DNA from: Halotalea alkalilenta
Lineage (GTDB): Bacteria > Pseudomonadota > Gammaproteobacteria > Pseudomonadales > Halomonadaceae
NCBI RefSeq assembly: GCF_001648175.1
Contig: NZ_CP015243.1
Span: 3,410,001 to 3,474,000 of the forward strand
DNA length: 64,000 nucleotides
Direction: 5' to 3'
Position numbers and translations under genes: made by a program. Positions 34,047-44,705 of this stretch are shown here, piece after piece; position 1 is the first letter of the stretch, and each line of letters opens with the position of its first letter. The notes beneath the pieces were generated by a model. It was given only the letters and a program-made list of their open reading frames with translations. It was not told the origin of the DNA and made no database searches.

Positions 34047-35372
34047 TCAACCGCGGTCGCGATCGAGTTCGGCAAGCCAGGCGAGCTTCTGGCGGATCTT
34101 GGCCTCGAGACCGCGATCCACCGGCTCGTAATAGCGGGTACCCTCGAGCTCCGGGGGAAAGTAGACCTCGCCCGCGGCGTAGGCATCCGGTTCATCGTGG
34201 GCATAGCGGTACTCACGACCATGACCGAGCGATTTCATCAATTGGGTCGGGGCGTTGCGCAGGTGGACCGGCACCCCGTAGCCAGGGGTGGCGGCGACCT
34301 GGGCGCGCGCGGCGTTGTAGGCTTTGTAGGCGGCGTTGCTCTTCGGCGCGCAGGCGATGTAGAGAATCGCCTGCGCGACCGCCAGTTCGCCTTCGGGCGA
34401 GCCGAGGCGCTCCTGCACCTGCCAGCCCTCGAGCGCGAGCGTCAGCGCGCGCGGGTCGGCGTTGCCGATTTCCTCACTGGCCATCCGCACCACTCGCCGG
34501 GCGATGTAGAGCGGGTCCATTCCCCCTTCCAGCATGCGGCAGAACCAATACAAGGCGGCGTCGGGCGCGCTGCCGCGCACCGACTTGTGCAGCGCCGATA
34601 TCTGGTCGTAGAACAGATCCCCGCCACGATCGAGCCGGCGCGTGCTCTCACCGAGCACCTCGTCGAGCACCGCCTCGCTGATCCGCGCCCCGCCCTGCTC
34701 GCTCGGCTCGGCCAGGTCGGCGGCGATCTCGAGCAGGTTGAGCGCCCGGCGAGCGTCGCCGTCGGCGGCGCGGGCGAGCAGATCGCGCACCTCATCGGGC
34801 ACCTCGAGAGACTGGGCGCCGAGGCCCGCCTCGCTCACCAGCGCCCGGTCGATCACCCGGCGCAGCTCCGTCTGCTCGAGCGGCTTGAGCACATGGACCC
34901 TGGCGCGGGAGAGCAGCGCATTGTTGAGCTCGAACGACGGATTCTCGGTGGTCGCGCCGACGAAGATGAACACCCCCTCTTCGACCCAGGGCAGGAAGGC
35001 GTCCTGCTGGGCCTTGTTGAAGCGATGCACTTCATCGACGAAGAGCAGCGTGCGGGTACCGTTGGATGCGCGCATCTGCGCCTGCTCGGCCGCCGCGCGA
35101 ATATCCTTGCCCCCGGCGGATACCGCCGAGAGGGTGGCGAAATGCGCCTTGGTGTGGGCGGCGATCAGCCGCGCCAGGGTGGTCTTGCCGACGCCCGGTG
35201 GCCCCCACAGGATCATCGAATAGAGCTGATCGCGCGCCAGTGCCTGGCGCAGCGGCTTACCGTCGCCGAGCAGGTGGGACTGGCCGACGTAGTCGTCCAG
35301 GGTAACGGGGCGCAGCCGCGCCGCCAGCGGCTGTCCTGGCGGCGCGGCTGCGGCGAACAGGTCGTCGCTCAC
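34047..35372 (-). CDS. rarA: Replication-associated recombination protein RarA (MgsA)
   Basis: A 441-residue AAA+ ATPase that acts at stalled replication forks. Walker A is GPPGVGKTTLARL, Walker B VDEVHRFNKAQQDAFLP, sensor 1 GATTENPSF, and the tetramerisation domain (YFPPELEGTRYYEPVDRGLE) closes the protein. Two starts compete: a GTG at 35372 with GGAGAG six bases upstream, chosen here, and an ATG at 35414 six bases after the lolA stop, whose 14 extra residues (PGPGPGDDSTESD) look non-conserved. lolA-rarA adjacency matches E. coli. Confidence 0.93.
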   Translation of the reverse strand: MSDDLFAAAAPPGQPLAARLRPVTLDDYVGQSHLLGDGKPLRQALARDQLYSMILWGPPGVGKTTLARLIAAHTKAHFATLSAVSAGGKDIRAAAEQAQMRASNGTRTLLFVDEVHRFNKAQQDAFLPWVEEGVFIFVGATTENPSFELNNALLSRARVHVLKPLEQTELRRVIDRALVSEAGLGAQSLEVPDEVRDLLARAADGDARRALNLLEIAADLAEPSEQGGARISEAVLDEVLGESTRRLDRGGDLFYDQISALHKSVRGSAPDAALYWFCRMLEGGMDPLYIARRVVRMASEEIGNADPRALTLALEGWQVQERLGSPEGELAVAQAILYIACAPKSNAAYKAYNAARAQVAATPGYGVPVHLRNAPTQLMKSLGHGREYRYAHDEPDAYAAGEVYFPPELEGTRYYEPVDRGLEAKIRQKLAWLAELDRDRG

Positions 35373-35420
35373 ATCGCTCTCCGTGGAATCATCGCCCGGG
35401 CCGGGCCCGGGCATGCTGGC

Positions 35421-36065
35421 TCACTGCTCGCGAATCACATCGGCGCCTTCGGGGATCTGGAAGGCGAAGCGCGAATCGTCGACGCTGCCGTTCTGCTCGA
35501 TGCTGTCGAAGCCGATCTCGGTGCGCTGGCCGGTGGCGTCGACCAAATCGAGCCCGGTCAGCCGCTGGCCCTGGAAGGTCATCTCGAGCGACTCGAACAG
35601 GCTGTCGTTGCCGCGCGGCGAGAGCGAGAAGATTTCAGTATCACCCTGTGCACGCATGCTGACGCCGTAGTTCGAGGTCAGCTCGCCAGCACTGCCGGAG
35701 AGCAGCAGCGCCGGCGTGCTGGTGACCTTGGGATCGAGATCGCGCACGGTGACCTGCTCGAGGTCGGGGTCATACATGTAGACCTGGGCACCGTCGGAGA
35801 CCACGGTCTGTGAATAGGGCGCATTGACTTCCCAGCGGAACTTGCCGGGGCGCGCCAGCCACATGTGTCCGCTGGCATCCTGCAGCGACTGCCCATCGTC
35901 ACCCTGGACCCGCTGCTGGAAATCGGCGGAGTAGGTATGCAGCGGCTCGAGCAGTTCGGTCAAACGCGATGCCGGGTCCGTCTGGGCCAGCGCCGGGCTC
36001 GAGGCACAGAGCGCGACCCCTAGGCCAAGCAGCAGGCGAGCGGCGGGAATGCGGGTCTGAATCAT
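35421..36065 (-). CDS. lolA: Periplasmic lipoprotein carrier LolA
   Basis: LolA ferries outer-membrane lipoproteins across the periplasm from LolCDE to LolB. The 214-residue precursor has a signal peptide (LLLGLGVALCASSPALA, cut at about residue 27). The mature part has family features: HTYSADFQQRV, MWLARPGKFRWEVNAPY and DGAQVYMYDPDLEQVTV. It lies between ftsK and rarA as in E. coli. Confidence 0.95.
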   Translation of the reverse strand: MIQTRIPAARLLLGLGVALCASSPALAQTDPASRLTELLEPLHTYSADFQQRVQGDDGQSLQDASGHMWLARPGKFRWEVNAPYSQTVVSDGAQVYMYDPDLEQVTVRDLDPKVTSTPALLLSGSAGELTSNYGVSMRAQGDTEIFSLSPRGNDSLFESLEMTFQGQRLTGLDLVDATGQRTEIGFDSIEQNGSVDDSRFAFQIPEGADVIREQ

Positions 36066-36105
36066 GGCGTTTCCTTACCATCGTTTCGTTATGACGCCGC
36101 GCGAC

Positions 36106-39100
36106 TCATTCGCGCGGCGGCGGCGATGCCAGCACTTCGCGAGCGCCGTTGGTGCCCATGCTCGACACCACGCCAGCCCGCTCCATCGCCTCGACCAGTC
36201 TAGAGGCACGGTTGTAGCCGATCTTGAAGTTACGCTGCACCGACGACACCGAGACGCGCTGGGTCTTGGTCACGAACGCCACGGCCTCGTCGTAGAGCGC
36301 ATCCTGCTCGGCATCCGAATTTCCATCGCCTTCGGCCTCGAGCCCGGTCAGCGCCTCGGCGCTGACCTCGCCGGAGAGGATTTCCTCGACGTACTCGGGC
36401 TTGCCGCGCAGCTTCCAGTCCTCAACCACCCGATGCACCTCGTTGTCATCGACGAAGGCGCCGTGCACCCGGACGGGGGTACCCGCACCGACCGATAGGT
36501 AGAGCATGTCACCGTGGCCGAGCAGGCTCTCCGCACCGCCCTGGTCGAGGATGGTGCGCGAATCGATCTTGGAGGAGACCTGGAAGGCGATCCGCGAGGG
36601 GATGTTCGCCTTGATCAGGCCCGTGACCACGTCGACCGAGGGCCGCTGGGTCGCGAGCACCAAGTGGATGCCGGCGGCGCGTGCCTTCTGCGCCAGCCGG
36701 GCGATCAGCTCCTCGACCTTCTTGCCGACGATCATGAACATGTCGGCGAACTCATCGATCACCACCACGATGTAGGGCAGCTTCTCGAGCGTCGGATGCG
36801 GCTCGCCGGCCTGCCAGGGCTCCGGCTCCCACAGCGGATCGGCAACCTGGGCGCCGGCGGCGTGGGCCTCATCGAGCTTGTCGTTGAAGCCACCGATGTT
36901 GCGCACGCCCATCTTGGACATCAGTTTATAGCGACGCTCCATCTCGGCGACGCACCAGCGCAGCGAGTTGGCCGCCTCCTTCATGTCGGTGACCACCGGC
37001 GCGAGCAGATGGGGGATATCGTCGTAGACCGAGAGTTCGAGCATCTTCGGATCGATCAGGATCATCCGCACCTGCTCGGGGGTCGACTTGAGCAGCATCG
37101 AGATCAGCATCGCATTGACCCCGACCGACTTGCCCGAACCGGTGGTCCCGGCGACCAGCAAGTGAGGCATCCGTGCCAGGTCGGCGACCACCGGCTGGCC
37201 ACTGATGCTTTGTCCCAGCGCAATGGTCACGGGCGATGCGGCGTCACGATAGGCCGAAGTGTCGAGCACCTGGCGCAGGCGGATCATCGCCCGGGTCGGG
37301 TTGGGGATCTCGATGCCGACCGTCGGACGGCCCTGGATCACCTCGATGACGCGCACGCTCTTGACCAACAGCGAACGGGCGAGATCCTTCGACAGGTTGC
37401 TGATCTTCGAGCTCTTCACCCCAGCGGCGGGGCGAATCTCGAACTGGGTGATCACGGGTCCCGGAGATATCTTGACCACTTCCGCCTTGACCCCGTACTC
37501 CTTGAGCCGCATCTCGAGCAGCTCGGCCATGTCGTCGAGCTCTTCCTGGGTATAGGAGGGCTGGCTGACCCCGGCTGGCGTCAGCAGCGCCGTCGAGGGC
37601 ATCTCGCCCACCGGCTCGGCGAACTCGGTGGCGGGGCGCTGATTCTGCAGGTGCTCGACGGTCCACAGCCGCGGCGATACGGCATCCACCGGCTCGTCGT
37701 CGAGGGTGAACGGCGCATCAAACTCCTCGCCCGCATCGGTGGTCTCGAACAGCGCGCGGGGAGCATCGGTGTCGTCTTCATCGTCGAGGCGCGGCTCGCT
37801 ACGCGACGCAGCAGCGCTATGCAGCTCAGGCTTGCGGTGCCGGTCGTCGTCATCGAAGGCGGCCTCGTCCAGCTCGTCGTCGAGCGCCGAGAAGCGCCCC
37901 AGCGACGGCGTCTCACCATCGTCCTCGGCCACCAGGCGCGCTCCGGCCGGCTCCTCCTCGATGAGCGGCGCTCGCCGTTCGGTCCGCGAGGCGCGCTCGG
38001 CATCCTCGCGCGCGACCAGCGGCGGTTCGAACACTGGCGCATCGGTGGATGCGGCGCTGCCGGCGACAGCGTGCCCACTCGCCGCGACACCGGCGGCGAC
38101 GCCGAACGCCTCACCGGCGCCGATCCGGATGCGCGGCTTCGCGCTCGGCGCAGTGGCCGCTCCGGGGGCCAGCGTATCCTGCGCCGCGGCCGTCTGATGG
38201 CCGAACCCTTCGGGAATGCGCCGCCGGGTGACATCGGCGTAGGGCGGCGGCGGGTCAACCACCTCGGGCTCGAGTTCGGCCGCCGGTGGCGTGGGTACCA
38301 GCCGTTCGCCCGCCTCGGTCTCCTCTACTTCGACCGCGCTCGTAGCGCTCCAACGGCTATCGCGCAGCGCCTCATTCTCTTCGTCCTCCTCGAGCCGCAG
38401 CTCCGGTATGGCAGCAGCGGCCGGAGCTTCCGCGCGCAGTGGTGCGGCGTCTCGACTCCGATCGGATTCGCCATGGTGTGACGGCTCGTCATCGCGATGA
38501 GCGACCAGCGGAGCGAAGGTTTCGGGCTCCTGCGCCAGCTCGTCGGAAGTGCGCCGGGAGGGCGCCTGCTCGACGCGCTCCCAAGGAATGTCGTGGCCGC
38601 CGTCGCTGCGCTCATCGTAGATCTCGAAGCGCGGCGCGCGGCGCTCGCTGTCCTGGCCTGCGAGATCGTCATCGCCAAGGCTCGGTTCGCGCTCGGTGTC
38701 CGCCGTCTCGGCCTTCGCCTGGCTGGCCCTGCCCATGAACGGAAGCCCCAGCAGACGCTTCCAGCGCGAAGGGCGCGAGGCCTCATCGGCCTCGTAGGCG
38801 GGCTCGTCGCGATCATCGCGCCTGGCCTCGAGCGGTTCGTCCCGCTCGGGCGCCTGTTCGCGCAGATGGTAGGGATCATCTTCGGCGTGATAGGTATCGT
38901 AGGCGCTGGCCCGTGCCTCCAAGCGCTCGTGACGCAGTGCCCGCCGCGCGGCGATATCGTCACGCACCGAGCCGAGCCGCGCGCCGCACCAGCGCGACAC
39001 CCGCAGGATCGCCTTGCCGAGCTCGTCCATGATGCCGAGCCAGGAAGTGTTGGAGAGCAGCGGGAAGCCGCCGAGCAGCAGCGCCAAGGCGACGAGGGTG

Positions 39101-39690
39101 GTGCCATGCACGCCGATCAGATCGATCAGCACGCTGGAGAGCCCCTCGCCTACGATCCCGCCGTTGTTGTAGGGCAGATCGCTTTCCGGCTGATAGAAGT
39201 GCACCGCACTGAGGATGCAGCTCCCCAGCAGCACCAGCATCAGCCCCCCCACCCTCACCGCCAAGGCAGTGGGATCCCAAGCAAAATGCGCGATTCGGGT
39301 ACGGATCAGCCGCCAGCCGGCGAAACCGAAGATCGCCGGCCACCACAGCGCGCTGTTGCCGAGCAGCGAGAACAGCACATCGGCCATCCAGGCGCCGCCC
39401 CGGCCCATCCAGTTACCGATACTCGCTTCCGGACCGCTGCTCGACCAGCCGGGGTCGGAAGGCGCGTAGCTGAAGAAAGCCAGCAGTAAAAAGGCGCAGA
39501 CGGCCAGCAACGCGACCGCCACGCCGTCCTTGGCGGCGCCTTGCAGCCGCGCGGTGAAACGCTGCGTGGCCTCACGCTGGCTGCGGGTCGAGGCACGGGC
39601 GCGGGCCTGCTGTTTCTTACGCGTGGTGACCGGTTTACGCTTACGGTTGGTGGTTGCCTGCGGTCGTTTGTTGCCACTCAATGTCGCCAT
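36106..39690 (-). CDS. ftsK: DNA translocase FtsK
   Basis: FtsK anchors at the division septum and pumps DNA to resolve chromosome dimers at dif with XerCD. This 1194-residue protein has four N-terminal membrane helices (about 57-75, 97-122, 145-166, 193-212), a long acidic low-complexity linker (about 230-700), the RecA-like motor with Walker [13 protein letters not shown] (about 849-860), and the gamma winged-helix domain ([20 protein letters not shown]) that reads KOPS. The start ATG directly abuts an AGGGG with no spacing, and a TAG precedes it in frame; a TTG three codons in has better spacing. It is first in the run ftsK-lolA-rarA-hrpB. Confidence 0.95.
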   Translation of the reverse strand: MATLSGNKRPQATTNRKRKPVTTRKKQQARARASTRSQREATQRFTARLQGAAKDGVAVALLAVCAFLLLAFFSYAPSDPGWSSSGPEASIGNWMGRGGAWMADVLFSLLGNSALWWPAIFGFAGWRLIRTRIAHFAWDPTALAVRVGGLMLVLLGSCILSAVHFYQPESDLPYNNGGIVGEGLSSVLIDLIGVHGTTLVALALLLGGFPLLSNTSWLGIMDELGKAILRVSRWCGARLGSVRDDIAARRALRHERLEARASAYDTYHAEDDPYHLREQAPERDEPLEARRDDRDEPAYEADEASRPSRWKRLLGLPFMGRASQAKAETADTEREPSLGDDDLAGQDSERRAPRFEIYDERSDGGHDIPWERVEQAPSRRTSDELAQEPETFAPLVAHRDDEPSHHGESDRSRDAAPLRAEAPAAAAIPELRLEEDEENEALRDSRWSATSAVEVEETEAGERLVPTPPAAELEPEVVDPPPPYADVTRRRIPEGFGHQTAAAQDTLAPGAATAPSAKPRIRIGAGEAFGVAAGVAASGHAVAGSAASTDAPVFEPPLVAREDAERASRTERRAPLIEEEPAGARLVAEDDGETPSLGRFSALDDELDEAAFDDDDRHRKPELHSAAASRSEPRLDDEDDTDAPRALFETTDAGEEFDAPFTLDDEPVDAVSPRLWTVEHLQNQRPATEFAEPVGEMPSTALLTPAGVSQPSYTQEELDDMAELLEMRLKEYGVKAEVVKISPGPVITQFEIRPAAGVKSSKISNLSKDLARSLLVKSVRVIEVIQGRPTVGIEIPNPTRAMIRLRQVLDTSAYRDAASPVTIALGQSISGQPVVADLARMPHLLVAGTTGSGKSVGVNAMLISMLLKSTPEQVRMILIDPKMLELSVYDDIPHLLAPVVTDMKEAANSLRWCVAEMERRYKLMSKMGVRNIGGFNDKLDEAHAAGAQVADPLWEPEPWQAGEPHPTLEKLPYIVVVIDEFADMFMIVGKKVEELIARLAQKARAAGIHLVLATQRPSVDVVTGLIKANIPSRIAFQVSSKIDSRTILDQGGAESLLGHGDMLYLSVGAGTPVRVHGAFVDDNEVHRVVEDWKLRGKPEYVEEILSGEVSAEALTGLEAEGDGNSDAEQDALYDEAVAFVTKTQRVSVSSVQRNFKIGYNRASRLVEAMERAGVVSSMGTNGAREVLASPPPRE

Positions 39691-40097
39691 CCCCTACGCG
39701 CCGGAAACCGGCGCTCTCCCGATCGGGGATCAGCTCGGCGACGCAGGGTCGCCGAGCTGATCCCGAGAAAATGAAACCAGGCGTCTTCCATGAACCCTGG
39801 GGCGCCATCTTCGTCCATCAGGCCATTAGATTCATGCCTCGCCGTCACTGGCGCAGCGAATGGAAGAATGATGGCACACCCTGAACGAATCGACCGGTGG
39901 CCACGATCCTTTGGATCGCAGCGGCTCGCGCCTGGAGGTCGACCCGCGCTCGGCCCATCATACCTAGGCGACCTCCGCCGTCACAGCTCTCTCTACCAGG
40001 GCGAGTGCAAACCCGTTGGGTCAAGGTGTATCGATCGTTTAGGCTGGTGAGTTCGATTGCACTAGCGTAACGAGATGTCACCCAGGAGGCTTTATCC
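39691..40097. other. Divergent intergenic region ftsK/aat with a long perfect hairpin
   Basis: No gene is supported. At 39726-39764 is a perfect inverted repeat with 17-bp arms (GGGATCAGCTCGGCGAC and complement) and a 5-base loop, about 36 bases upstream of the ftsK start, within its probable leader. No T run follows on either strand, and no clear LexA box is present. The rest is unremarkable promoter DNA for ftsK and for the aat leader. Confidence 0.6.
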
Positions 40098-40157
40098 ATG
40101 AGACCACCATCCTATCCTTCACCTCGATCGCTCCCGACCGGGACATGCGACCAATGA
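40098..40157 (+). CDS. Candidate 19-residue leader ORF overlapping the aat start
   Basis: A short frame begins with ATG at 40098 behind a consensus AGGAGG (40084-40089, spacing 8) and ends TGA at 40155-40157. That stop overlaps an in-frame aat ATG (40154) as ATGA. The peptide is rich in proline and serine (MRPPSYPSPRSLP). aat itself lacks a good ribosome binding site, so translation of this ORF could deliver ribosomes to aat by coupling. It may also be chance; conservation in relatives would decide. Confidence 0.45.
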   Translation: MRPPSYPSPRSLPTGTCDQ

Positions 40158-40864
40158 CGGATGCGCTGGTACCCGCCTGGCTCGGCGACGGGCCGGTGCG
40201 CTTCCCCGATGTCGAGCTTTCGCTGCGCGAACCCGATGGACTCCTCGCCGTGGGCGGCAGGCTGACCTCCGAATGGCTGCTCGCCGCCTACCAGCGCGGA
40301 ATATTTCCCTGGTACAGCCCCGGTGAGCCGCTGCTGTGGTGGAGCCCCGATCCTCGCATGGTGCTCTACCCCGGGGAGTTCCGCCTGCGCAGGAGCCTGG
40401 CCAAACGCATTCGCAACGGCGGCTTCACCATCACCCTCGACCATGACTTCGAGGGAGTGATTCGCGCCTGCGCCACCTCGCGCAGCGAAGGCACCTGGAT
40501 CAGCGCGGAGATGATCGGCGCCTATGAGCGTCTCTATCGCCTAGGCCACGCCCACTCGGTGGAAGTATGGCAGCACGGAGAGCTCATCGGCGGGCTCTAC
40601 GGTGTCGCGCTTGGCCGGGTGTTCTTCGGTGAGTCGATGTTTTCGCGAGTCAGCGACGGCTCGAAGATGGCGCTGGCGCTGCTGGTCGAATTCCTGATCG
40701 AACGCGGATTCAGCCTGATCGATTGCCAGATGCACACCCCCCACCTGGAGCGTCTCGGCGCGCGTCTGATCCCTCGGCGAACGTTCAGCGAACATCTCAC
40801 ACGCGACTGCGCAACGATCGAAGCTGGCGAGCCAGGAAGCTGGCGCGCTATCTTGACACCGTGA
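40145..40864 (+). CDS. aat: Leucyl/phenylalanyl-tRNA-protein transferase
   Basis: Aat transfers Leu or Phe from tRNA to proteins with N-terminal Arg or Lys, creating a degron for ClpS-ClpAP. The 239-residue protein has the family blocks LREPDGLLAVGG, YQRGIFPWYSPGEPLLWWSPDPR, EGTWISAEMIGAYERLYRLGHAHSVE (split blocks), FFGESMFSR and LIDCQM. Two starts are possible, 40145 and 40154; the latter overlaps the stop of the upstream leader ORF. bpt follows about 70 bases downstream in the same direction. Confidence 0.94.
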   Translation: MRPMTDALVPAWLGDGPVRFPDVELSLREPDGLLAVGGRLTSEWLLAAYQRGIFPWYSPGEPLLWWSPDPRMVLYPGEFRLRRSLAKRIRNGGFTITLDHDFEGVIRACATSRSEGTWISAEMIGAYERLYRLGHAHSVEVWQHGELIGGLYGVALGRVFFGESMFSRVSDGSKMALALLVEFLIERGFSLIDCQMHTPHLERLGARLIPRRTFSEHLTRDCATIEAGEPGSWRAILTP

Positions 40865-40937
40865 GTACGGGCGCCGGGCGAGCGACCCGCCACCTCGAGC
40901 ATCGCGATGGTGCTTCACTGCGCTTCGGAGATGGCCC

Positions 40938-41675
40938 ATGAGCTTTGACGCATCCCCTTTGCTGACTCGACAGCTGCGTTTCTTTTTGACCGTCCCCCAC
41001 CCTTGCAGCTATCTGCCCGGGCAGGAGGCGACCACGCTGTTTCTCGACCCGAACACTCCCGTCGACCTCGCGACCTATTCGGCGCTGACCCAGCTCGGCT
41101 TTCGCCGCAGCGGCCAGCACCTGTATCGACCGCACTGCGCGCACTGTCGCGCCTGCGTGTCGGTACGCATCCCGGTTCAGCGGTTCACCCCGGATCGCAG
41201 CCAGCGCCGAATCATCAAGCGCAACCAGGACCTGTCGATACGCGAGGTGCCGGCCCGCTACAGCGAGAGCTACTATGCGCTGTATGCCGCCTATATCGAC
41301 GCGCGCCACGCCGACGGCGACATGTACCCGCCAACTCGCGAGCAGTTCCGCTCCTTTCTGACTTCGCAATCGCACTTCGCTCGCATGGTGGAGTTCCGCC
41401 TCGACAGCGAACTGCTGGCCGTAGCGGTGGTAGATCGCCTGCCCGATGGGCTTTCGGCGATCTATACGTTCTACTCTCCCGACCCAAGCCTCGGTGCACG
41501 CTCTCTCGGCAGCTACGCGATTCTCTGGCAGATCCGCCGCGCGCTGGAAAGAAGGCTCCCCTACGTCTACCTGGGGTACTGGATCGAACAAAGTGCGAAG
41601 ATGCGCTACAAGCAGCGCTACCGCCCTCTCGAGTACCTCCAGGGGCAGCAATGGCGTACGCTGCCGCTGGAGTAA
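40938..41675 (+). CDS. bpt: Aspartate/glutamate leucyltransferase
   Basis: Bpt attaches Leu to proteins with N-terminal Asp or Glu, the second arm of the bacterial N-degron pathway. The 245-residue protein resembles eukaryotic ATE1: PCSYLPGQEATTLFLDP, the Cys-rich HCAHCRACVSVRIPV, and the core TFYSPDPSLGARSLGSYAILWQI with YLGYWIEQSAKMRYK. It lies between aat and infA, and close to clpS-clpA, which read its products. Confidence 0.93.
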   Translation: MSFDASPLLTRQLRFFLTVPHPCSYLPGQEATTLFLDPNTPVDLATYSALTQLGFRRSGQHLYRPHCAHCRACVSVRIPVQRFTPDRSQRRIIKRNQDLSIREVPARYSESYYALYAAYIDARHADGDMYPPTREQFRSFLTSQSHFARMVEFRLDSELLAVAVVDRLPDGLSAIYTFYSPDPSLGARSLGSYAILWQIRRALERRLPYVYLGYWIEQSAKMRYKQRYRPLEYLQGQQWRTLPLE

Positions 41676-41678
41676 TTT

Positions 41679-41707
41679 TTGCCTGAGTCAAGACCTTGTG
41701 ACATAAT
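41679..41707 (+). promoter_or_regulatory. Sigma70 promoter of infA
   Basis: TTGCCT (41679-41684), a 17-base spacer, then CATAAT (41702-41707) lie about 190 bases upstream of infA, just past the bpt stop. Hexamers and spacing are near consensus. No tRNA-Ser gene is present here, unlike E. coli. Confidence 0.6.
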
Positions 41708-41896
41708 ACTGCGCTATTCTTACCACGCCGACAGCGACTCCCGCCCTTTCAATGCGGTCTTCGACGCTCGCTCGCGGCGAACGTGGGAAGCGAGACACCG
41801 GCGCGCCGTAATGCGTTTGCCCCTTTGACCCAGCACTCTGATGCGAAGGTCGGGTACGCTCGGCGCGTTTCTAAAATCCCTGGAGGAAAAGCCTAT

Positions 41897-42115
41897 ATGG
41901 CACGTGAAGACCATATCGAAATGGAAGGCGTCGTCGTCGACACCCTGCCCAACACCATGTTCCGCGTAGAACTCGAGAACGGCCACATCGTGACCGCTCA
42001 CATCTCCGGCAAGATGCGCAAGAACTACATCCGCATTCTCACCGGCGACAAGGTCAAGGTCGAACTGACTCCTTACGACCTCTCCAAGGGTCGCATCGTC
42101 TACCGTTCGCGCTGA
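41897..42115 (+). CDS. infA: Translation initiation factor IF-1
   Basis: IF-1 binds the ribosomal A site during initiation. The 72-residue protein ([18 protein letters not shown], then [21 protein letters not shown]) is a complete S1/OB-fold and has standard length. CTGGAGGAAAA sits upstream with good spacing, fixing the ATG at 41897. Confidence 0.97.
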   Translation: MAREDHIEMEGVVVDTLPNTMFRVELENGHIVTAHISGKMRKNYIRILTGDKVKVELTPYDLSKGRIVYRSR

Positions 42116-42331
42116 GCAGCATCACGCCCGATTCAGGTCGGTGACAACCGGCCGCTGGGCGAAGCGCCTCAACTCCGTTTCGCCCCTCCCCCACCAGCTC
42201 TCGTTCCCATCTCCGTGCGAGCCTCCTGCATCGGAGCGCTGCCGATACCGGCCCCAGCATCCGGAGCATGACGCCATAGCCGCCCTCTGGCGCGCCTGAC
42301 CTCGACGATGCCAGGTTCCGGAGCGTGAAGA

Positions 42332-42367
42332 AAGAACGGCGCTCTCCTTGCGGAGAGCGCCGTTCTT
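42332..42367. terminator. Bidirectional terminator between infA and clpA
   Basis: A perfect 16-bp stem (AAGAACGGCGCTCTCC and complement) with a TTGC loop, ending in TTCTT on the plus strand and CTTTCTT on the minus strand. It sits between the convergent infA and clpA genes and can serve both. Confidence 0.7.
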
Positions 42368-42409
42368 CACTTCTACACCATCTTCTCGCATAGACCTTGA
42401 GGACGATCC

Positions 42410-44677
42410 TCAGGCGACTTCCGCCTCGGTCGCGAGATGGAGCTCACCACCTTCCACGGTGACGTGGACGATGCCGCCGTGCGCTGCCAGATCACCGAAC
42501 AGGATCATCTCGGCAAGCGGTTTCTTCAGCTGCTCCTGGATCAACCGCGCCATCGGCCTCGCCCCCATGTCGGGATCATAGCCGCGCTCGGCAAGCCAGC
42601 TGCGCGCCTCCTCGTCGACATCGAGCTGCACCCGCTTCTCGTCCAGCTGCGCTTGGAGCTCGACCAGGAACTTGTCGACCACGTTGCGCACCACGCTCAT
42701 ATCGAGACTGTGGAACTGGATGATGCCATCGAGACGGTTGCGGAACTCGGGCGAGAAGGTCCGGCGAATCACCTCCATCGCATCCGTCGAGTGGTCCTGA
42801 TGCTGGAAACCGATCGAGCGGCGCGATGCCTGCTCGGCACCAGCGTTCGAGGTCATGATCACGATCACGTTGCGGAAATCCGCTTCGCGCCCGTTGTTGT
42901 CGGTCAGCTTGCCGTGATCCATCACCTGCAGCAGCAGGTTGAAGACCTCGGGGTGCGCTTTCTCGATCTCATCGAGCAGCAGCACGCAGTGCGGCTGCTT
43001 GGTGATCGCCTCGGTGAGCAGACCGCCCTGGTCGTAGCCGACGTAGCCCGGAGGGGCACCGATCAGCCGCGACACGGTGTGCCGCTCCATGTACTCGGAC
43101 ATGTCGAAGCGCACGAGCTCGATACCCATCAGCTGCGACAGCTGGCGTGCGACCTCGGTCTTGCCCACCCCGGTGGGGCCGGCGAAGAGGAAGCTGCCGA
43201 CCGGCTTGTCCGGGGAGTTGAGACCCGCACGCGCCAGCTTGATCGCCGCCGCCAGGCTCTCGATCGCCTCGTCCTGGCCGAACACCAGCATCTTGAGATC
43301 ACGCTCCAGGTTGGCCAGCAGCTTGCGATCCGAACTGGAGACGCTCTTCGGCGGAATCCGCGCGATCGACGCGACGATCGACTCGATCTGCTCGACGTCG
43401 ATGGTCTTGGTGCGAGCCTCGACCGGCAGCAGCCGCTGATGCGCCCCCGCTTCGTCGATCACGTCGATCGCCTTGTCGGGCAGGTGCCGATCGTTGATGT
43501 AGCGATCCGCCAGCCGCACCGCGGCCTCCATCGCCGCATCGGTGTACTTGAGCTGGTGATGCTCTTCGAAGCGACCGCGCAGCCCCTTGAGGATGCGAAT
43601 GGTGTCTTCGACCGAGGGCTCAGGCACGTCGACCTTCTGGAACCGCCGCGCAAGCGCCCGATCCTTCTCGAAGATGCCGCGGAACTCCTGGAACGTGGTC
43701 GAACCGATGCAGCGCAGCTCGCCCGAGGAGAGCAGCGGCTTGAGCAGGTTCGAGGCATCCATCACGCCGCCTGAAGCCGCCCCGGCACCGATCACGGTGT
43801 GGATCTCGTCGATGAACAGGATCGAGTTCGGCTCTTTTTTCAATTCACCGAGCAGCGCCTTGAGCCGCTTCTCGAAGTCACCGCGATACTTGGTGCCGGC
43901 GAGCAGCGCGCCCATGTCGAGGGAGTAGACCACCGCGTCCTTGATGACCTCGGGCACGTCCTCTTCGACGATCCGCTTGGCCAGGCCCTCGGCGATCGCG
44001 GTCTTGCCGACCCCGGCCTCGCCGACCAGCAGCGGGTTGTTCTTGCGCCGCCGAGCGAGGATCTGGATCACACGCTCGAGCTCGTGGTCACGCCCGATCA
44101 GCGGATCGATGCGCCCCATGCGAGCCTGCTCGTTGAGATTGGTGGCGTAGCCGGTGAGCGGATGGGAGCCCGCTTCGCCGACCGCCTCTTCGTTCTCCTC
44201 GCTATCGCGGCTCGCACTCTGCTGACCGTGCCCGTGGCCTGCGACCTTGGAGATACCGTGGGCGATGTAGTTGACCGCATCGACCCGGGCGACGTTCTGC
44301 TGCTTGAGGAAGTAGACCGCCTGGCTCTCCTGTTCGGAGAAGATCGCCACCAGCACGTTAGCGCCGGTGACCTCGCTCTTGCCGGACGATTGGACATGGA
44401 ACACCGCGCGCTGCAGCACACGCTGGAAGCCCAGCGTCGGTTGGGTCTCGCGATCGGTCTGATCCTCGGGAATCAGCGGCGTGGTAGCGCCGATGAACTC
44501 CTGCAGATCCGAACGGATCTTGTCGAGATTCGCGCCACAGGCGCGCAACACATCGGCGGCCGATGCGTTGTCCAGCAGGGCAAGTAGAAGGTGTTCGACG
44601 GTCATGAACTCGTGCCGCTTCGAGCGGGCCACGGTAAAGGCCGTGTTAAGGGTCAGCTCCAGTTCTTTGCTCAACAT
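42410..44677 (-). CDS. clpA: ATP-dependent Clp protease ATP-binding subunit ClpA
   Basis: ClpA unfolds substrates and feeds them to ClpP. The 755-residue protein has the N-domain that binds ClpS ([13 protein letters not shown]), the first AAA+ module with [13 protein letters not shown], and the second with [14 protein letters not shown], as well as the ClpP-binding loop region. Length equals E. coli ClpA. The ATG at 44677 follows AAAGGGGACC. It is transcribed after clpS, with 28 bases between. Confidence 0.97.
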   Translation of the reverse strand: MLSKELELTLNTAFTVARSKRHEFMTVEHLLLALLDNASAADVLRACGANLDKIRSDLQEFIGATTPLIPEDQTDRETQPTLGFQRVLQRAVFHVQSSGKSEVTGANVLVAIFSEQESQAVYFLKQQNVARVDAVNYIAHGISKVAGHGHGQQSASRDSEENEEAVGEAGSHPLTGYATNLNEQARMGRIDPLIGRDHELERVIQILARRRKNNPLLVGEAGVGKTAIAEGLAKRIVEEDVPEVIKDAVVYSLDMGALLAGTKYRGDFEKRLKALLGELKKEPNSILFIDEIHTVIGAGAASGGVMDASNLLKPLLSSGELRCIGSTTFQEFRGIFEKDRALARRFQKVDVPEPSVEDTIRILKGLRGRFEEHHQLKYTDAAMEAAVRLADRYINDRHLPDKAIDVIDEAGAHQRLLPVEARTKTIDVEQIESIVASIARIPPKSVSSSDRKLLANLERDLKMLVFGQDEAIESLAAAIKLARAGLNSPDKPVGSFLFAGPTGVGKTEVARQLSQLMGIELVRFDMSEYMERHTVSRLIGAPPGYVGYDQGGLLTEAITKQPHCVLLLDEIEKAHPEVFNLLLQVMDHGKLTDNNGREADFRNVIVIMTSNAGAEQASRRSIGFQHQDHSTDAMEVIRRTFSPEFRNRLDGIIQFHSLDMSVVRNVVDKFLVELQAQLDEKRVQLDVDEEARSWLAERGYDPDMGARPMARLIQEQLKKPLAEMILFGDLAAHGGIVHVTVEGGELHLATEAEVA

Positions 44678-44705
44678 AACGGTCCCCTTTGGCCACCTGA
44701 GTGGA

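Noticed and set aside
36514..38481. Long plus-strand open frame opposite ftsK (655 codons)
   Set aside because: Antisense to the FtsK linker and motor domain; low-complexity composition mirrors FtsK and no start signal is present.
41708..41896. tRNA-Ser next to infA as in E. coli
   Set aside because: No cloverleaf can be formed from this stretch.
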